Source: Fimenecus sp051881455 (GTDB lineage Bacteria; Bacillota; Clostridia; Oscillospirales; Acutalibacteraceae). From it: a DNA stretch of 34,289 bases. The DNA lies in NCBI GenBank assembly GCA_051881455.1, contig JBJEPX010000068.1, positions 1-34,289 on the forward strand, read 5' to 3'. Shown piece after piece: positions 8,180 through 16,535 of the stretch (position 1 is the stretch's first letter; each line of letters starts with the position of its first letter). A program made the position numbers and the translations under genes. The notes beneath the pieces are model-generated. The model ran no database searches. It was not told the DNA's origin and worked only from the letters and a program-made list of their open reading frames with translations.

Positions 8180-9784
8180 ATGGCAACAAAGTACATTTTC
8201 GTTACCGGAGGAGTTGTTTCCGGTCTTGGCAAAGGAATAACGGCGGCATCATTAGGACGCCTGCTAAAAGACCGCGGTATGAAGGTCACGGTTATTAAGC
8301 TTGACCCCTATCTTAACATTGACCCCGGCACTATGAACCCAATTCAGCACGGCGAGGTTTTCGTGACCGATGACGGAGCTGAAACTGACTTGGATTTAGG
8401 ACACTATGAGCGTTTTATTGATGAAAAGCTTACAAAAAACAGCTCTTGCACATCGGGAAGCGTTTTCAACACCGTTCTTTCTAATGAGAGAAAGGGTGTT
8501 TACGGCGGGCAGACCATTCAGGTTATCCCCCACATTACCAACGAAATCAAAAGGCGTATATCCCTTAATGCGGTAAGCGGTATTGATGTTGTACTTGTTG
8601 AAATCGGCGGTACGGTAGGCGATATTGAAAGTCAGCCGTTCCTTGAAGCCATAAGACAGTTTGCCCAGGAGCGCCCCGGCGACTGTGTGTTTATACATGT
8701 TACTCTTATTCCCTATCTGGGAGCCTCAATGGAGCTTAAAACGAAACCCACACAGCACAGCGTAAAAGAACTTTTGGGAATCGGCATTAAGCCCGATGTT
8801 ATCGTTCTTCGCACCGAGCATCCCATTGATGACGGAATTAAAAATAAAATTGCGCTTTTCTGCAATGTTCCCGCAAATCATGTTATTGAAAACATTGATA
8901 TGCCCACTCTTTATGAAATTCCCATGGCATTGGAAAAAGAGGGCTTGGCAGACATTGTTATTGATACATTAAAGCTTAACTGCAATGAACCCGACCACAC
9001 TGACTGGCTCAAAATGACAGAGGCTAACAAGAACCTTAAAAAGAAGGTTAAAATTGCCCTTGTAGGCAAGTATGTTGAGCTCCATGACTCATATCTGAGC
9101 GTTAACGAGGCATTGAAGCACGGCGGACTTGCTCACGACGCAAAGGTTGAGATTGATTGGGTTGATTCAGAGCTTGTCAATGATGACAACGCGAAGGAAA
9201 TTCTCGGTTCAGCCGACGGAATACTTGTTCCCGGCGGTTTCGGCACAAGAGGAATTGACGGTAAAATTGCCGCCGCAAAATATGCAAGAGAGAACAAGGT
9301 TCCGTATCTTGGAATATGCCTTGGTCTTCAAATTGCGGTTATTGAATTTGCCCGTGATGTTTTGGGTCTTAAAGACGCCAACACAACGGAAATCGACCCG
9401 AACACCGCAAATCCCGTGATTTACCTTATGCCCGACCAATATTCCGTTACCGATATGGGCGGAACAATGAGACTCGGTCAGTACCCCTGCGTGCTTGATG
9501 AAAACTCAAAAATTTACAAAGCATACGGCAAGCAGCTTATTACGGAACGTCACCGTCACCGCTATGAGGTCAACAACGACTACCGTGAAGTCTTAGAAGA
9601 AAACGGAATGCACATATGCGGCGAATCCCCCGATAAATACATTGTGGAAATGATTGAATTGAAAGACCACCCGTGGTTTGTGGCAACACAGGCACATCCC
9701 GAATTCAACTCACGCCCCACAAGACCGCATCCCCTCTTTGCAGGACTTATCGGCGCTGCAGTTGAGTATAAAGATAACAAATAA
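8180..9784 (+). CDS. pyrG: CTP synthase
   Basis: A 534-residue CTP synthase, converting UTP, ATP and glutamine to CTP; the length is normal for the family. The N-terminal synthetase domain (about 1-265) starts with FVTGGVVSGLGKGITAASLG, which contains the P-loop. The C-terminal glutaminase domain (about 290-530) has the nucleophile Cys380 in LGICLGLQ and the His-Glu pair in QAHPEFNSRP, so this amidotransferase, unlike guaA nearby, keeps its glutaminase. RBS AGGAG lies 8 bp before the ATG. The gene ends before a bidirectional terminator at about 9794-9830. No pyrimidine-attenuation leader is visible in the 27-bp gap upstream. Confidence 0.97.
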   Translation: MATKYIFVTGGVVSGLGKGITAASLGRLLKDRGMKVTVIKLDPYLNIDPGTMNPIQHGEVFVTDDGAETDLDLGHYERFIDEKLTKNSSCTSGSVFNTVLSNERKGVYGGQTIQVIPHITNEIKRRISLNAVSGIDVVLVEIGGTVGDIESQPFLEAIRQFAQERPGDCVFIHVTLIPYLGASMELKTKPTQHSVKELLGIGIKPDVIVLRTEHPIDDGIKNKIALFCNVPANHVIENIDMPTLYEIPMALEKEGLADIVIDTLKLNCNEPDHTDWLKMTEANKNLKKKVKIALVGKYVELHDSYLSVNEALKHGGLAHDAKVEIDWVDSELVNDDNAKEILGSADGILVPGGFGTRGIDGKIAAAKYARENKVPYLGICLGLQIAVIEFARDVLGLKDANTTEIDPNTANPVIYLMPDQYSVTDMGGTMRLGQYPCVLDENSKIYKAYGKQLITERHRHRYEVNNDYREVLEENGMHICGESPDKYIVEMIELKDHPWFVATQAHPEFNSRPTRPHPLFAGLIGAAVEYKDNK

Positions 9785-9793
9785 ATAAGTATA

Positions 9794-9830
9794 AAAAAGC
9801 GGCTTACAGTGAACTGTAAGCCGTGTTTTT
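9794..9830. terminator. Bidirectional terminator between pyrG and the histidine kinase gene
   Basis: A 10-bp stem CGGCTTACAG/CTGTAAGCCG (9800-9809 and 9814-9823), TGAA loop, preceded by AAAAAA and followed by TGTTTTT. It can end transcription from both convergent genes. Confidence 0.88.
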
Positions 9831-9832
9831 AT

Positions 9833-10876
9833 TTATCTCGGTATCTTAACAGTAAAAGAGCTGCCCTTTTGCGGCCGGGATTTTACATCTATTGTACTGC
9901 CTGTTATGTCGGCGGCGGTTTTCACAAGTGCCAGTCCCAATCCGTTGCCCTGAGATTTCCGTGAGGTATCGCCTTGATAGAATTTTTCAAAAATATGCTT
10001 TTTGACTTCTTCCGTCATACCTATGCCGTCGTCGTAAATTTCAACGGTAATATAATCCTTTGAAGAAGTGTCAAGCCTTATGCCGATTTTGCCGCCGCAA
10101 TCGGTAAACTTAACTGCATTGCCCACAAGATTTATCCACATCTGATTGAAGAGGTCCTTATTTCCCACTATTTCACATTCGGGCAAATCAAGGTCTAAAT
10201 AAAGATTTTTCTTTGACCATTGCTGTTCAAACATAAGCACCACGCGGCGAAGCTGCTCGTCAAGGCTGAATTTTACAGGCTTTGATTTAATGTTCTGCGT
10301 TTCAAGCCGTGAAAGCTTCAACACATTGTCCACAAGCCCCGAAAGCTGCCCTGTTGACTCGGTAAGCAACGAAAAATATTCGTTACGCTGCTGTTCGCTT
10401 ATTTTCGGGTCGCTGAGTAAGGTAACATACCCCTGAATTGTGGAAAGCGGCGCTCTGAATTCATGAGATACATTTGAAACAAAATCCGAACGCATAACCT
10501 CAATGCTTTTCAGTTCCTCGGTCATTTTATTTATATTCTCTGCAAGGATCTTGATTTCGTCTTTGAATTTTGAATTGTCTATACGCACATCAAAATTTCC
10601 CTGCGCAATCTCATCTACCGCCGCTGAAATTGTGGTTATGGGCTTTGTTATTCTTCTGCTCCAAAAAAACGCCATACCTTGACTCACCATCAGCAGGGAA
10701 ATTACAGAACAAATTACGATAAGCGATGTGTTTTCACTTATTGTGCTGATGTCAAAAAGGCTTGTTCTAAAAATCAAAAACAACAAAAACAAAAACAGCA
10801 ATATAAGCATTGCAAAAACGAAAAACACTAAAAATATCATTCGTCTGTAAAGCTTATTAAAGACCTTTAACTTCAT
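9833..10876 (-). CDS. Two-component sensor histidine kinase with minimal extracellular loop
   Basis: A 347-residue membrane histidine kinase. Two transmembrane helices (about 13-36 and 52-73) are separated by only about 15 residues. A HAMP linker (about 74-125) follows, then the HisKA domain with phospho-acceptor His138 in NVSHEFRAPLSTIQGY, and a HATPase domain with N-box NLVGNAVKF, G1 YDDGIGM and G2 GNGLGLALV. The very short loop means the stimulus is probably sensed within or at the membrane, as in intramembrane-sensing kinases. Its ATG overlaps the stop of the response regulator gene by 4 bp, so the pair is translationally coupled. No BceAB-type transporter or other target lies next to it, so the signal is unknown. 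Confidence 0.93.
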   Translation of the reverse strand: MKLKVFNKLYRRMIFLVFFVFAMLILLFLFLLFLIFRTSLFDISTISENTSLIVICSVISLLMVSQGMAFFWSRRITKPITTISAAVDEIAQGNFDVRIDNSKFKDEIKILAENINKMTEELKSIEVMRSDFVSNVSHEFRAPLSTIQGYVTLLSDPKISEQQRNEYFSLLTESTGQLSGLVDNVLKLSRLETQNIKSKPVKFSLDEQLRRVVLMFEQQWSKKNLYLDLDLPECEIVGNKDLFNQMWINLVGNAVKFTDCGGKIGIRLDTSSKDYITVEIYDDGIGMTEEVKKHIFEKFYQGDTSRKSQGNGLGLALVKTAADITGSTIDVKSRPQKGSSFTVKIPR

Positions 10877-11544
10877 TTTTTAACACCCCTGTATCCCAAT
10901 CCCCTTATTGTATTTATCTCAATATCGGGGCAGTCACGAAGTCTGTCACGCAATCTGTTTATATGAACATCTACTGTTCGTTCCTCGGAATCGGTATCGT
11001 AGCCCCAAAATTCGTCCATAAGCTGACGGCGTGTAAAGGTGCGTGAGGGATACGACATAAGCTTATAAAGCACAAGAAATTCCTTTTGCGGAATTTCAAC
11101 GGTTTTTCCGTTATACTCCGCTGTGTATGTGTCATAATTCAAAACGGTGCCGCCTATTGTAAGCTTTCTCTCCGTTACCATTTTTGCTCTTCTCAAAAGC
11201 GCATTTACACGCAGTATCATTTCATTCAAATCAACGGGCTTTACCATATAATCATCTATTCCCGCCATAAAGCCGTAACGCTTATCTTCAAAGCCCTCCT
11301 TAGCTGAAATCATAAGTATGGGCAGTTCCGGGTACATTTCCCGCAGTTCCTTTGTAAGCTCATAGCCGTCCACCCCGGGCATCATTATATCGGATATTAC
11401 AAGGTCAACGGTTTTTTCAGCCACTATATCAAGGGCCTCTTCGCCGTCAAGCGCCTGAATAGCATTGTATGAGTTTGACTGCAATGCCGAGCAATATATA
11501 CGATTAAGCTTAATATCGTCTTCAACAACAAGTATATTGAACAT
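10873..11544 (-). CDS. OmpR/PhoB-family response regulator
   Basis: A 223-residue transcription factor with a receiver domain (about 1-118) and a winged-helix DNA-binding domain (about 128-223). The acidic pair is Glu8/Asp9-Asp10 in VVEDD, the phosphorylation site Asp52 in VISDIMMPG, and the switch lysine lies in YMVKPVD. The C-terminal ends RGLGYRGVK, usual for the family. The frame extends to 11562, but the ATG at 11544 is preferred because GAAAGGAGCG sits 8 bp upstream and would otherwise be coded. A TACAAT -10-like hexamer lies at 11567-11572 (minus strand) with only a weak TTAACA partner 19 bp further. It heads an operon with the kinase, and autoregulation is likely but not visible. Confidence 0.95.
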   Translation of the reverse strand: MFNILVVEDDIKLNRIYCSALQSNSYNAIQALDGEEALDIVAEKTVDLVISDIMMPGVDGYELTKELREMYPELPILMISAKEGFEDKRYGFMAGIDDYMVKPVDLNEMILRVNALLRRAKMVTERKLTIGGTVLNYDTYTAEYNGKTVEIPQKEFLVLYKLMSYPSRTFTRRQLMDEFWGYDTDSEERTVDVHINRLRDRLRDCPDIEINTIRGLGYRGVKK

Positions 11545-11685
11545 CGCTTTCGCTCCTTTCAACAGTATTGTACCATATTATTTAAACTTTGTGTTAATTA
11601 TATATTTTATAATGACATTTTTCTTATAATACACATTGATTTTTCATCATAATTATAATAAAATTAACCCAAAGGCGGGATGTTT

Positions 11686-13053
11686 ATGAAAATCAATCTA
11701 AATAATACGGCAAAACTGCAAACCTTAAAAGGTTGGGGCACTTCCTCGTGCTGGTGGAGCCAATACTGTGCCGATGAAAAGGCGGCGGAGGAGATTTCAG
11801 AGCTTTTATACGGCAAGAGCGGACTTGGGCTTAACATTTACCGCTACAATATGGGCGGCGGCACTGATAATAACAACTGCCGCGTCGATAATCCTTGGAG
11901 AAGAACGGAAAGTATGTATACTTTTGACCGTGAAAGCGGAAAGGGAAAGTACGATTTTTCCCGTGATAAAACAGCGGTCGCTATGATGAAAAGATGCCTG
12001 GACAAGGGAAACATTGACACGCTTATTTTTTTTGCAAACTCGCCTCATTATTCCCAAACCTCAACAGGTCAGGCTTCGGGCAGTCTTTTGTATCACACCT
12101 GCAATCTGCCCAAAGCGAATTACCGCAAGTTTGCCGATTATTTTTTAACGGTAACGCAGCACTTTCTTGACGAGGGACTTCCCGTTAAATACATAAGCCC
12201 CATAAATGAACCTCAATGGAAATGGGGCGGCTCCTTCGTGTGGCAGGAGGGTTGTCATTACGAGCCGGAAGAGCTTTTGGAGGTTTATCACATTTTTGCG
12301 GAAGAGATTATTAAGAGAAATATGCCGGTTAAGCTCTACGGCCCCGAAAGCGGCGAAATGGGCGGTCTTACAAAGGAATATTTGGATATACTTTTAAAAG
12401 ATGAAACGGTTATGCGGGTTCTCGAAGTCTTTACATATCATTCATATCACGATGACAACAATCCGCAAAAAAGAGTTGAATTTAAAAAAGAAATCGTGTC
12501 CCCTCACCCCGAACTGCGTTTTGATATGAGCGAATGGTGCGAGCTCCCCAACAAAAGTCACACCAAAGATTTTAAGGGGGCGCTGATAACTGCGAGAATT
12601 ATCGGTCAGGATTTAATATACGGCGGGGCGCAAAGCTGGACATCATGGGTGGCGGTTAATCAAATCTCCGTTCAAGAGGATGGTTTTGACTATTCCGACG
12701 GTTTACTCACCGCAAACGACGATTTCAGCGAGTGGCACATTGCCATGCGTTATTACGGATTTGCTCATTTTTCAAAGTTTATTCCCGTAGGCTCCGTTTG
12801 CCTTGGCAACGGCTTTTTCCCCGATGAAAGCAACGATTTTAACGCTTTCAGCTTTTTAACTCCCGATGATACTACCGTTACCGTAATTGTGAACGAGGGA
12901 GAAGAAAGAACAATCGAGCTTGACGGAAGCTTTGAGAGTATGACAATTACATCATCAAACAGTGAAAGTCAGTTAAATGAAATATACAGCGGCTATTACA
13001 AAAGCAAAATCACCGTTCCCGAAAACAGTATTTTGACGGTTTGTGCAAAATAA
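11686..13053 (+). CDS. Glycoside hydrolase family 30 protein (endo-beta-1,6-galactanase-like)
   Basis: A 455-residue retaining glycosidase with a (beta/alpha)8 barrel and C-terminal beta-sandwich typical of GH30. The family opening LKGWGTSSCWWSQ is present, the acid/base is Glu175 in ISPINEPQWKW, and the nucleophile Glu283 in RFDMSEWCE. NIYRYNMGGGTDN resembles endo-beta-1,6-galactanases and glucanases more than glucosylceramidases. There is no signal peptide, suggesting that it acts on short imported oligosaccharides. The ATG at 11680 abuts the AAGGCGGG ribosome binding site, so the ATG at 11686 is the likelier start. It is monocistronic, diverging from the two-component operon and ending in a terminator. 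Exact substrate unknown. Confidence 0.85.
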   Translation: MKINLNNTAKLQTLKGWGTSSCWWSQYCADEKAAEEISELLYGKSGLGLNIYRYNMGGGTDNNNCRVDNPWRRTESMYTFDRESGKGKYDFSRDKTAVAMMKRCLDKGNIDTLIFFANSPHYSQTSTGQASGSLLYHTCNLPKANYRKFADYFLTVTQHFLDEGLPVKYISPINEPQWKWGGSFVWQEGCHYEPEELLEVYHIFAEEIIKRNMPVKLYGPESGEMGGLTKEYLDILLKDETVMRVLEVFTYHSYHDDNNPQKRVEFKKEIVSPHPELRFDMSEWCELPNKSHTKDFKGALITARIIGQDLIYGGAQSWTSWVAVNQISVQEDGFDYSDGLLTANDDFSEWHIAMRYYGFAHFSKFIPVGSVCLGNGFFPDESNDFNAFSFLTPDDTTVTVIVNEGEERTIELDGSFESMTITSSNSESQLNEIYSGYYKSKITVPENSILTVCAK

Positions 13054-13057
13054 GATG

Positions 13058-13087
13058 AAAGGCGTGCACCTCGGGCACGCCTTTTTT
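13058..13087. terminator. Terminator between convergent GH30 and asparaginase genes
   Basis: Arms AAAGGCGTGC (13058-13067) and GCACGCCTTT (13075-13084) with a 7-nt loop, followed by TTT. On the other strand it follows the asparaginase stop codon closely, so it can serve both genes. Confidence 0.85.
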
Positions 13088-14045
13088 AATTTATAAAATC
13101 TTTTTCCATGAGTTCTTTGACTTTTTCGGGGTTATCCGTTTGAGCAAGGCACCACATAAGCTTTATGAGAGTGTGTTCGGCTGTCATATCCCCCGACTGT
13201 GCAAGACAGAGCTTCTTTGCCGCTCTGCCCACCTTATAGGTATCAAGGCTTGTGCCGTCGAAAACGCACTGTGTTCCAATTACCACAATTTTTCCGCTTG
13301 ATACAAGCTCTTTCACCGTGTCAAGGTACAAATCGGGTATACCCCCTGCGCCGTAGCTCGAAATCACAATACCGTCACAGCATTCCCCCGTATTTTTGAT
13401 AATCTCGCAGGACATTCCCGGAGTTAAAGTAACAAGGGCAACATTGCTGTTCAGCGAAGTGTAAAACCTTGTGTTTTCATACTTCGGCGGCTCTGAAATC
13501 GGCTCAATTTTACCGTTTTCGATTTTTGCAAGAAACGGATAATTGACACTTTGAAAAGCATCAAAGCCCTTTGTTCTCATTTTCTTTGCACAAACGCCTG
13601 AAATCGCATATCCGCCGAACACAACAGACACACCGCCGTATTGTGATAAAGCAAAGGCTATACTGTCCTCTAAATTCTTGCGCGCGTCCGTATTTTCGGC
13701 ATCAATAGGCTTTTGAGAACCTGTTATTACTATGGGCTTTTTTGAGTTTTGTATGAGATATGAGAGTGCGGCGGCTGTATAAGACAAGGTGTCCGTTCCG
13801 TGGGTAATCACAAAGCCATCGTAGTCTTCGTAATTTGTTCTGATACACTCTGCAATTTTAAGCCAATGAGAAGGCACAACATTTGTGCTGTCGATTTTTA
13901 TAAGTTCAACACAGTCAACACTGCAATTTTCATTAACGGATACATACGAGAGCATTTCCGCAGGTGAAATTAAGGGTTCAAGCCCCTCGCCATTTTCCCG
14001 TGATGCAATTGTGCCGCCTGTTGCAATCAAAAACAAATTTTTCAT
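13086..14045 (-). CDS. Type I L-asparaginase
   Basis: A 319-residue cytoplasmic asparaginase, hydrolysing asparagine to aspartate and ammonia. The N-terminal LIATGGTIAS carries the first catalytic Thr (Thr12), and the second catalytic Thr-Asp pair lies in VITHGTDTLSYTAAAL; ITGSQKPIDAENTDARKNL is a further family signature. There is no signal peptide, unlike periplasmic type II enzymes. The frame opens back to 14138, but that extension runs through a palindromic repeat and lacks an SD. The ATG at 14045, behind GGTGATTAT, gives the standard N-terminus. It follows the alcohol dehydrogenase gene on the same strand after 134 bp. Confidence 0.93.
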   Translation of the reverse strand: MKNLFLIATGGTIASRENGEGLEPLISPAEMLSYVSVNENCSVDCVELIKIDSTNVVPSHWLKIAECIRTNYEDYDGFVITHGTDTLSYTAAALSYLIQNSKKPIVITGSQKPIDAENTDARKNLEDSIAFALSQYGGVSVVFGGYAISGVCAKKMRTKGFDAFQSVNYPFLAKIENGKIEPISEPPKYENTRFYTSLNSNVALVTLTPGMSCEIIKNTGECCDGIVISSYGAGGIPDLYLDTVKELVSSGKIVVIGTQCVFDGTSLDTYKVGRAAKKLCLAQSGDMTAEHTLIKLMWCLAQTDNPEKVKELMEKDFIN

Positions 14046-14082
14046 ATAATCACCGTTTCGCCGTAGGTTTTCCTTAATTTTT

Positions 14083-14110
14083 GCGGGACGATGTGGGCAT
14101 CGTCCCCTAC
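14083..14110. repeat. Palindromic repeat, GCGGG...CCCCTAC family (copy 1)
   Basis: A 9-bp perfect stem, GGGACGATG (14085-14093) and CATCGTCCC (14098-14106), with TGGG loop, then CTAC and an AT-rich tail. Related hairpins lie at 25042-25067, 31885-31910, 31931-31960 and 32025-32049. The outer GCGGG/CCCCTAC bases are shared while the inner stem differs. Confidence 0.75.
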
Positions 14111-14179
14111 GAATTTTGCAATATTTTTCAAATTCCATTATTTATTATTCATTGGAACAATTCTCGGCGGGTGTACTCG

Positions 14180-15307
14180 TTAACCTTTTATTTCCATATA
14201 CATTTTTTTGATATCGTCATATGTTAACGGAATGGGATTTTTTTCGAGCAAGGGGTGCATACTTGCTTTTGCAAGTTTTTCTATTTCATCATCGGTTTTT
14301 ACGCCGATTTGTGAAAGAGTGCACACCATACCCATTTTCTTTTTAAGGTCCAATATTGCGTCTGCCATTTCATAGGCATCTTTAAATCCGCAATCCTTTG
14401 CAAAGCGGTTAAGTCTGCCGTTTTCCGCTTCGGCATTATATCTTGTGAAATAATCCAGCGTCATGGCGCACGCCTCACCGTGAGGTACTCCGTAAAGATT
14501 GGTAAGAGGGAAAGAGCAAGCATGACTGCCCGTTGTTCTAGGGTTACTGAACGCAACGCCTGCAACGATAGACGCCTCTGCCATTTTTTCTCTTGCCATT
14601 AGATTATCAGGCTCTGAATACGCCGTATAAAGCCACTGAAACACAAGCCTTGCGGCGTGGAGTGAACAGCTTTCGCACACGGGCTGATGAAGCACGCTCC
14701 AAAAGCTTTCAAGAGCATGGGCAAGGACATCAAGCCCCGTGGAAGCCGTAACCCTTGGCGGCACGCTTAATGTAAGGCGTGGGTCAACAATAGCCGCCTT
14801 AGGGTACATAAGAGGGTCATTCATAGGAGTTTTAACTCCTTTGTGGGTATCAGTCAGCACGGAAATATTGGTAATCTCACTGCCTGTACCCGATGTGGTT
14901 GCAACGGCAATCATAGGGATAACCTCATTGGAATTTATAGGTTTTCCTCCTGTATGATAGCTTTCTATCACATCATCGCCTTTTGCTATGGCGCACGCCG
15001 CCTTACAGCAATCCATAGGCGAGCCGCCGCCCAAAGCAACTGCGAAATCCGCGTTACTTTCACGCAGTACAGCAACGCATTGGTTTACATTATCGGTGGT
15101 CGGGTTAGGTCGTATATCGCAGAACACTTCAACGAGTCTGCCGCCGCAGTTTTTGATTATTTCATCGGCTGTTCCGTTATTTTTTAAGGTTTTGGAGCAG
15201 ACAAGCACTCCTCTTTTAAGCCCTAAACCGTCAATTATTCGGGGCAGTTCCTTTACCTTATCCGTTCCGAAATAAATTTTTACGGGCATTGAAAATTCCC
15301 AGCTCAT
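14180..15307 (-). CDS. Iron-containing alcohol dehydrogenase
   Basis: A 375-residue type III (iron-dependent) alcohol dehydrogenase, an NAD(P)H-dependent oxidoreductase of alcohols and aldehydes. The Rossmann-like N-terminal half has the nucleotide loop ALGGGSPMDCCKAA (about residues 90-103) and TTSGTGSEITNISVL. The metal site lies in the helical C-terminal half, within LDVLAHALESFWS and PHGEACAMTLDYF. Length is normal. Its ATG overlaps the stop of the upstream radical SAM gene by 4 bp, so the two are coupled; SD GGAAG is upstream. The true substrate (butanol, propanediol, ethanol or a sugar-derived aldehyde) cannot be told. Confidence 0.92.
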   Translation of the reverse strand: MSWEFSMPVKIYFGTDKVKELPRIIDGLGLKRGVLVCSKTLKNNGTADEIIKNCGGRLVEVFCDIRPNPTTDNVNQCVAVLRESNADFAVALGGGSPMDCCKAACAIAKGDDVIESYHTGGKPINSNEVIPMIAVATTSGTGSEITNISVLTDTHKGVKTPMNDPLMYPKAAIVDPRLTLSVPPRVTASTGLDVLAHALESFWSVLHQPVCESCSLHAARLVFQWLYTAYSEPDNLMAREKMAEASIVAGVAFSNPRTTGSHACSFPLTNLYGVPHGEACAMTLDYFTRYNAEAENGRLNRFAKDCGFKDAYEMADAILDLKKKMGMVCTLSQIGVKTDDEIEKLAKASMHPLLEKNPIPLTYDDIKKMYMEIKG

Positions 15308-16215
15308 AATTGCACTTCCTTTTTTCCTTGAATTATATGTCTTTTTTCCATTTCACGGTTGATTGTGTTAAGCACCGTCTTTTTATCGGCGCTCCAAAGG
15401 GGCTCAACAAGATGTTTTTTCGGTGCGTCCCCCGTAATTCGGTGAATTACGATATTTTGCGGTATTATTTCAATACATTCGAAAAGAATATCCATATACT
15501 CCCCTAAGGATAACGGCTTTACAAGTCCTTTTTTGTAATCCTCATACAAATCAGTATCTTTAAGAATATGCAAAAGTTGAAGCTTTATCCCGTCCGTTCC
15601 CGAATTCACGGCAAAATCCACGGTGTTTAACACATCGGCTTTTGTTTCATCAGGCAGGCCGATAATTATATGGGTAATTACGGTTATTCCCCGTTTTTTA
15701 AGCTCTTGTACCGCATCTTCATACACGGAATTTCTGTAACATCGGCGGATATACCGTGCTGTTTTTTCATTGGCGGTTTGAAGCCCTAATTCCACCCAAA
15801 CAGGCTTGATTTTATTAAGGCGTTCAAGCATATCGAGTATTTCCCCCGGCAGACAGTCAGGGCGTGTCCCTATTGAAATCCCGACAATTTCAGGCTTTTC
15901 CATCGCCTTATAAAAAGACTTTTCGAGAAAATCCACGGGAGCATATGTATTTGTATAGCTTTGAAAATAAGCGATAAATTTTTGAGCATCCGTTTTATTT
16001 TGTATTCGTTTTTTGGCGTTTTCAATTTGGATTTCTATATTTTCTCCACTCTCTGCGAAATGAGAAGAGCCGTTATGGCAAAAAATACAGCCTCTTGTAT
16101 CCAATGTGCCGTCGCGGTTAGGGCAAGAAAGCCCCAAATCAATAGAAAGCTTATACACTTTTTCGCCGAAAGTATTTTTCAAATACTCATTTAAAGAATA
16201 ATATCTTCCCTGCAT
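15304..16215 (-). CDS. TIGR01212-family radical SAM protein (YhcC-like)
   Basis: A 303-residue radical SAM enzyme. The cluster cysteines occur in LSCPNRDGTLDTRGCIFCHNG: the first Cys is widely spaced from the terminal CxxC, which is characteristic of the YhcC/TIGR01212 group rather than classic CX3CX2C. Further family features are AYFQSYTNTYAP, GTRPDCLPGEILDML and VELGLQTANEKTARYIRR. Members are related to the Elp3 radical SAM fold; YhcC-like proteins have no settled reaction. The frame opens to 16257, but the ATG at 16215 follows GGTGAT and gives MQGRYYSLNEYLK, the conserved family start. A promoter at 16246-16274 fits this choice. It heads an operon with the alcohol dehydrogenase and probably asparaginase. 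Confidence 0.9.
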   Translation of the reverse strand: MQGRYYSLNEYLKNTFGEKVYKLSIDLGLSCPNRDGTLDTRGCIFCHNGSSHFAESGENIEIQIENAKKRIQNKTDAQKFIAYFQSYTNTYAPVDFLEKSFYKAMEKPEIVGISIGTRPDCLPGEILDMLERLNKIKPVWVELGLQTANEKTARYIRRCYRNSVYEDAVQELKKRGITVITHIIIGLPDETKADVLNTVDFAVNSGTDGIKLQLLHILKDTDLYEDYKKGLVKPLSLGEYMDILFECIEIIPQNIVIHRITGDAPKKHLVEPLWSADKKTVLNTINREMEKRHIIQGKKEVQL

Positions 16216-16245
16216 TGTATCACCGATTAAAAAAACCTTGCATAA

Positions 16246-16274
16246 ATTATATTGCAAACCGAATAAAAAAGCAA
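16246..16274 (-). promoter_or_regulatory. Sigma-A promoter of the radical SAM operon
   Basis: Read on the minus strand: TTGCTT (16274-16269), 17 bp, TATAAT (16251-16246), 31 bp before the ATG at 16215. The spacing and perfect -10 support it. Confidence 0.72.
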
Positions 16275-16370
16275 CAAAAGTATTTTTGTGAAAAATAAAT
16301 GAAAGTTTTATATAATTTTATATTTTTACATATGCAAATATCCAAATTGAAAGAAACTTGAAAATTTTTC

Positions 16371-16399
16371 TTGACTAACGCTTTTTCAGGGTGTAAAAT
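16371..16399 (+). promoter_or_regulatory. Promoter of the amt-PII gene
   Basis: TTGACT (16371-16376), 17 bp, TAAAAT (16394-16399). Transcription would begin at about 16404-16407, leaving a structured leader of about 130 nt before the ATG at 16536. Confidence 0.72.
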
Positions 16400-16417
16400 T
16401 CTCACATAACAGCAAGG

Positions 16418-16460
16418 GCGCTGTGGACTTTTAAAGGTTCACAGCGCTTTTTCGTTTTTT
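16418..16460 (+). terminator. Leader terminator 1 upstream of amt
   Basis: Stem GCGCTGTGGAC/GTTCACAGCGC (one G-U), 8-nt loop TTTTAAAG, followed by TTTTTCGTTTTTT. It lies about 12 nt after the predicted transcription start, so it must be bypassed for amt expression from the 16371-16399 promoter. Confidence 0.8.
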
Positions 16461-16482
16461 GCTGTTGCATTATACCACAAAG

Positions 16483-16521
16483 GCGTGGGTTGGATTTGCC
16501 GACCTGCGCTCTTGTTTTTTT
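16483..16521 (+). terminator. Leader terminator 2 upstream of amt
   Basis: An 11-bp stem with three G-U pairs (16483-16493 and 16499-16509), ATTTG loop, then TCTTGTTTTTTT and the SD at 16522-16527. It could terminate or, by closeness, occlude ribosome access. Confidence 0.6.
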
Positions 16522-16535
16522 AGGAGGAATGATTT

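Larger units (their letters stand above)
16404..16535 (+). promoter_or_regulatory. Structured leader RNA of amt with two terminator-like hairpins (candidate attenuation control)
   Basis: The first element is a small hairpin, ACAGC-AAGGGC-GCUGU (16409-16424). Its 3' arm is also part of the 5' arm of an 11-bp terminator (16418-16428 with 16437-16447) followed by TTTTTCGTTTTTT, so the two are mutually exclusive. AACAGCAA (16408-16415) can also pair with TTGCTGTT (16459-16466), a third alternative. A second 11-bp hairpin with some G-U pairs (16483-16493 with 16499-16509) is followed by TCTTGTTTTTTT, directly before the AGGAGG site. The hexaloop has A at position 1 and G at position 4, as in RNA bound by ANTAR antiterminators that control nitrogen genes in some Clostridia, but only one such hairpin is seen where that motif normally has two. 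It does not match the glutamine (glnA) riboswitch core as I know it. Confidence 0.55.

Noticed and set aside
14046..14138. N-terminal extension of asparaginase (31 residues)
   Set aside because: The added part translates the palindromic repeat and is absent from the family; the internal ATG has the proper SD and N-terminus.
16404..16535. Glutamine (glnA) riboswitch upstream of amt
   Set aside because: The conserved core of that class as I know it is not present. The structures seen are two terminators and a small hexaloop hairpin.
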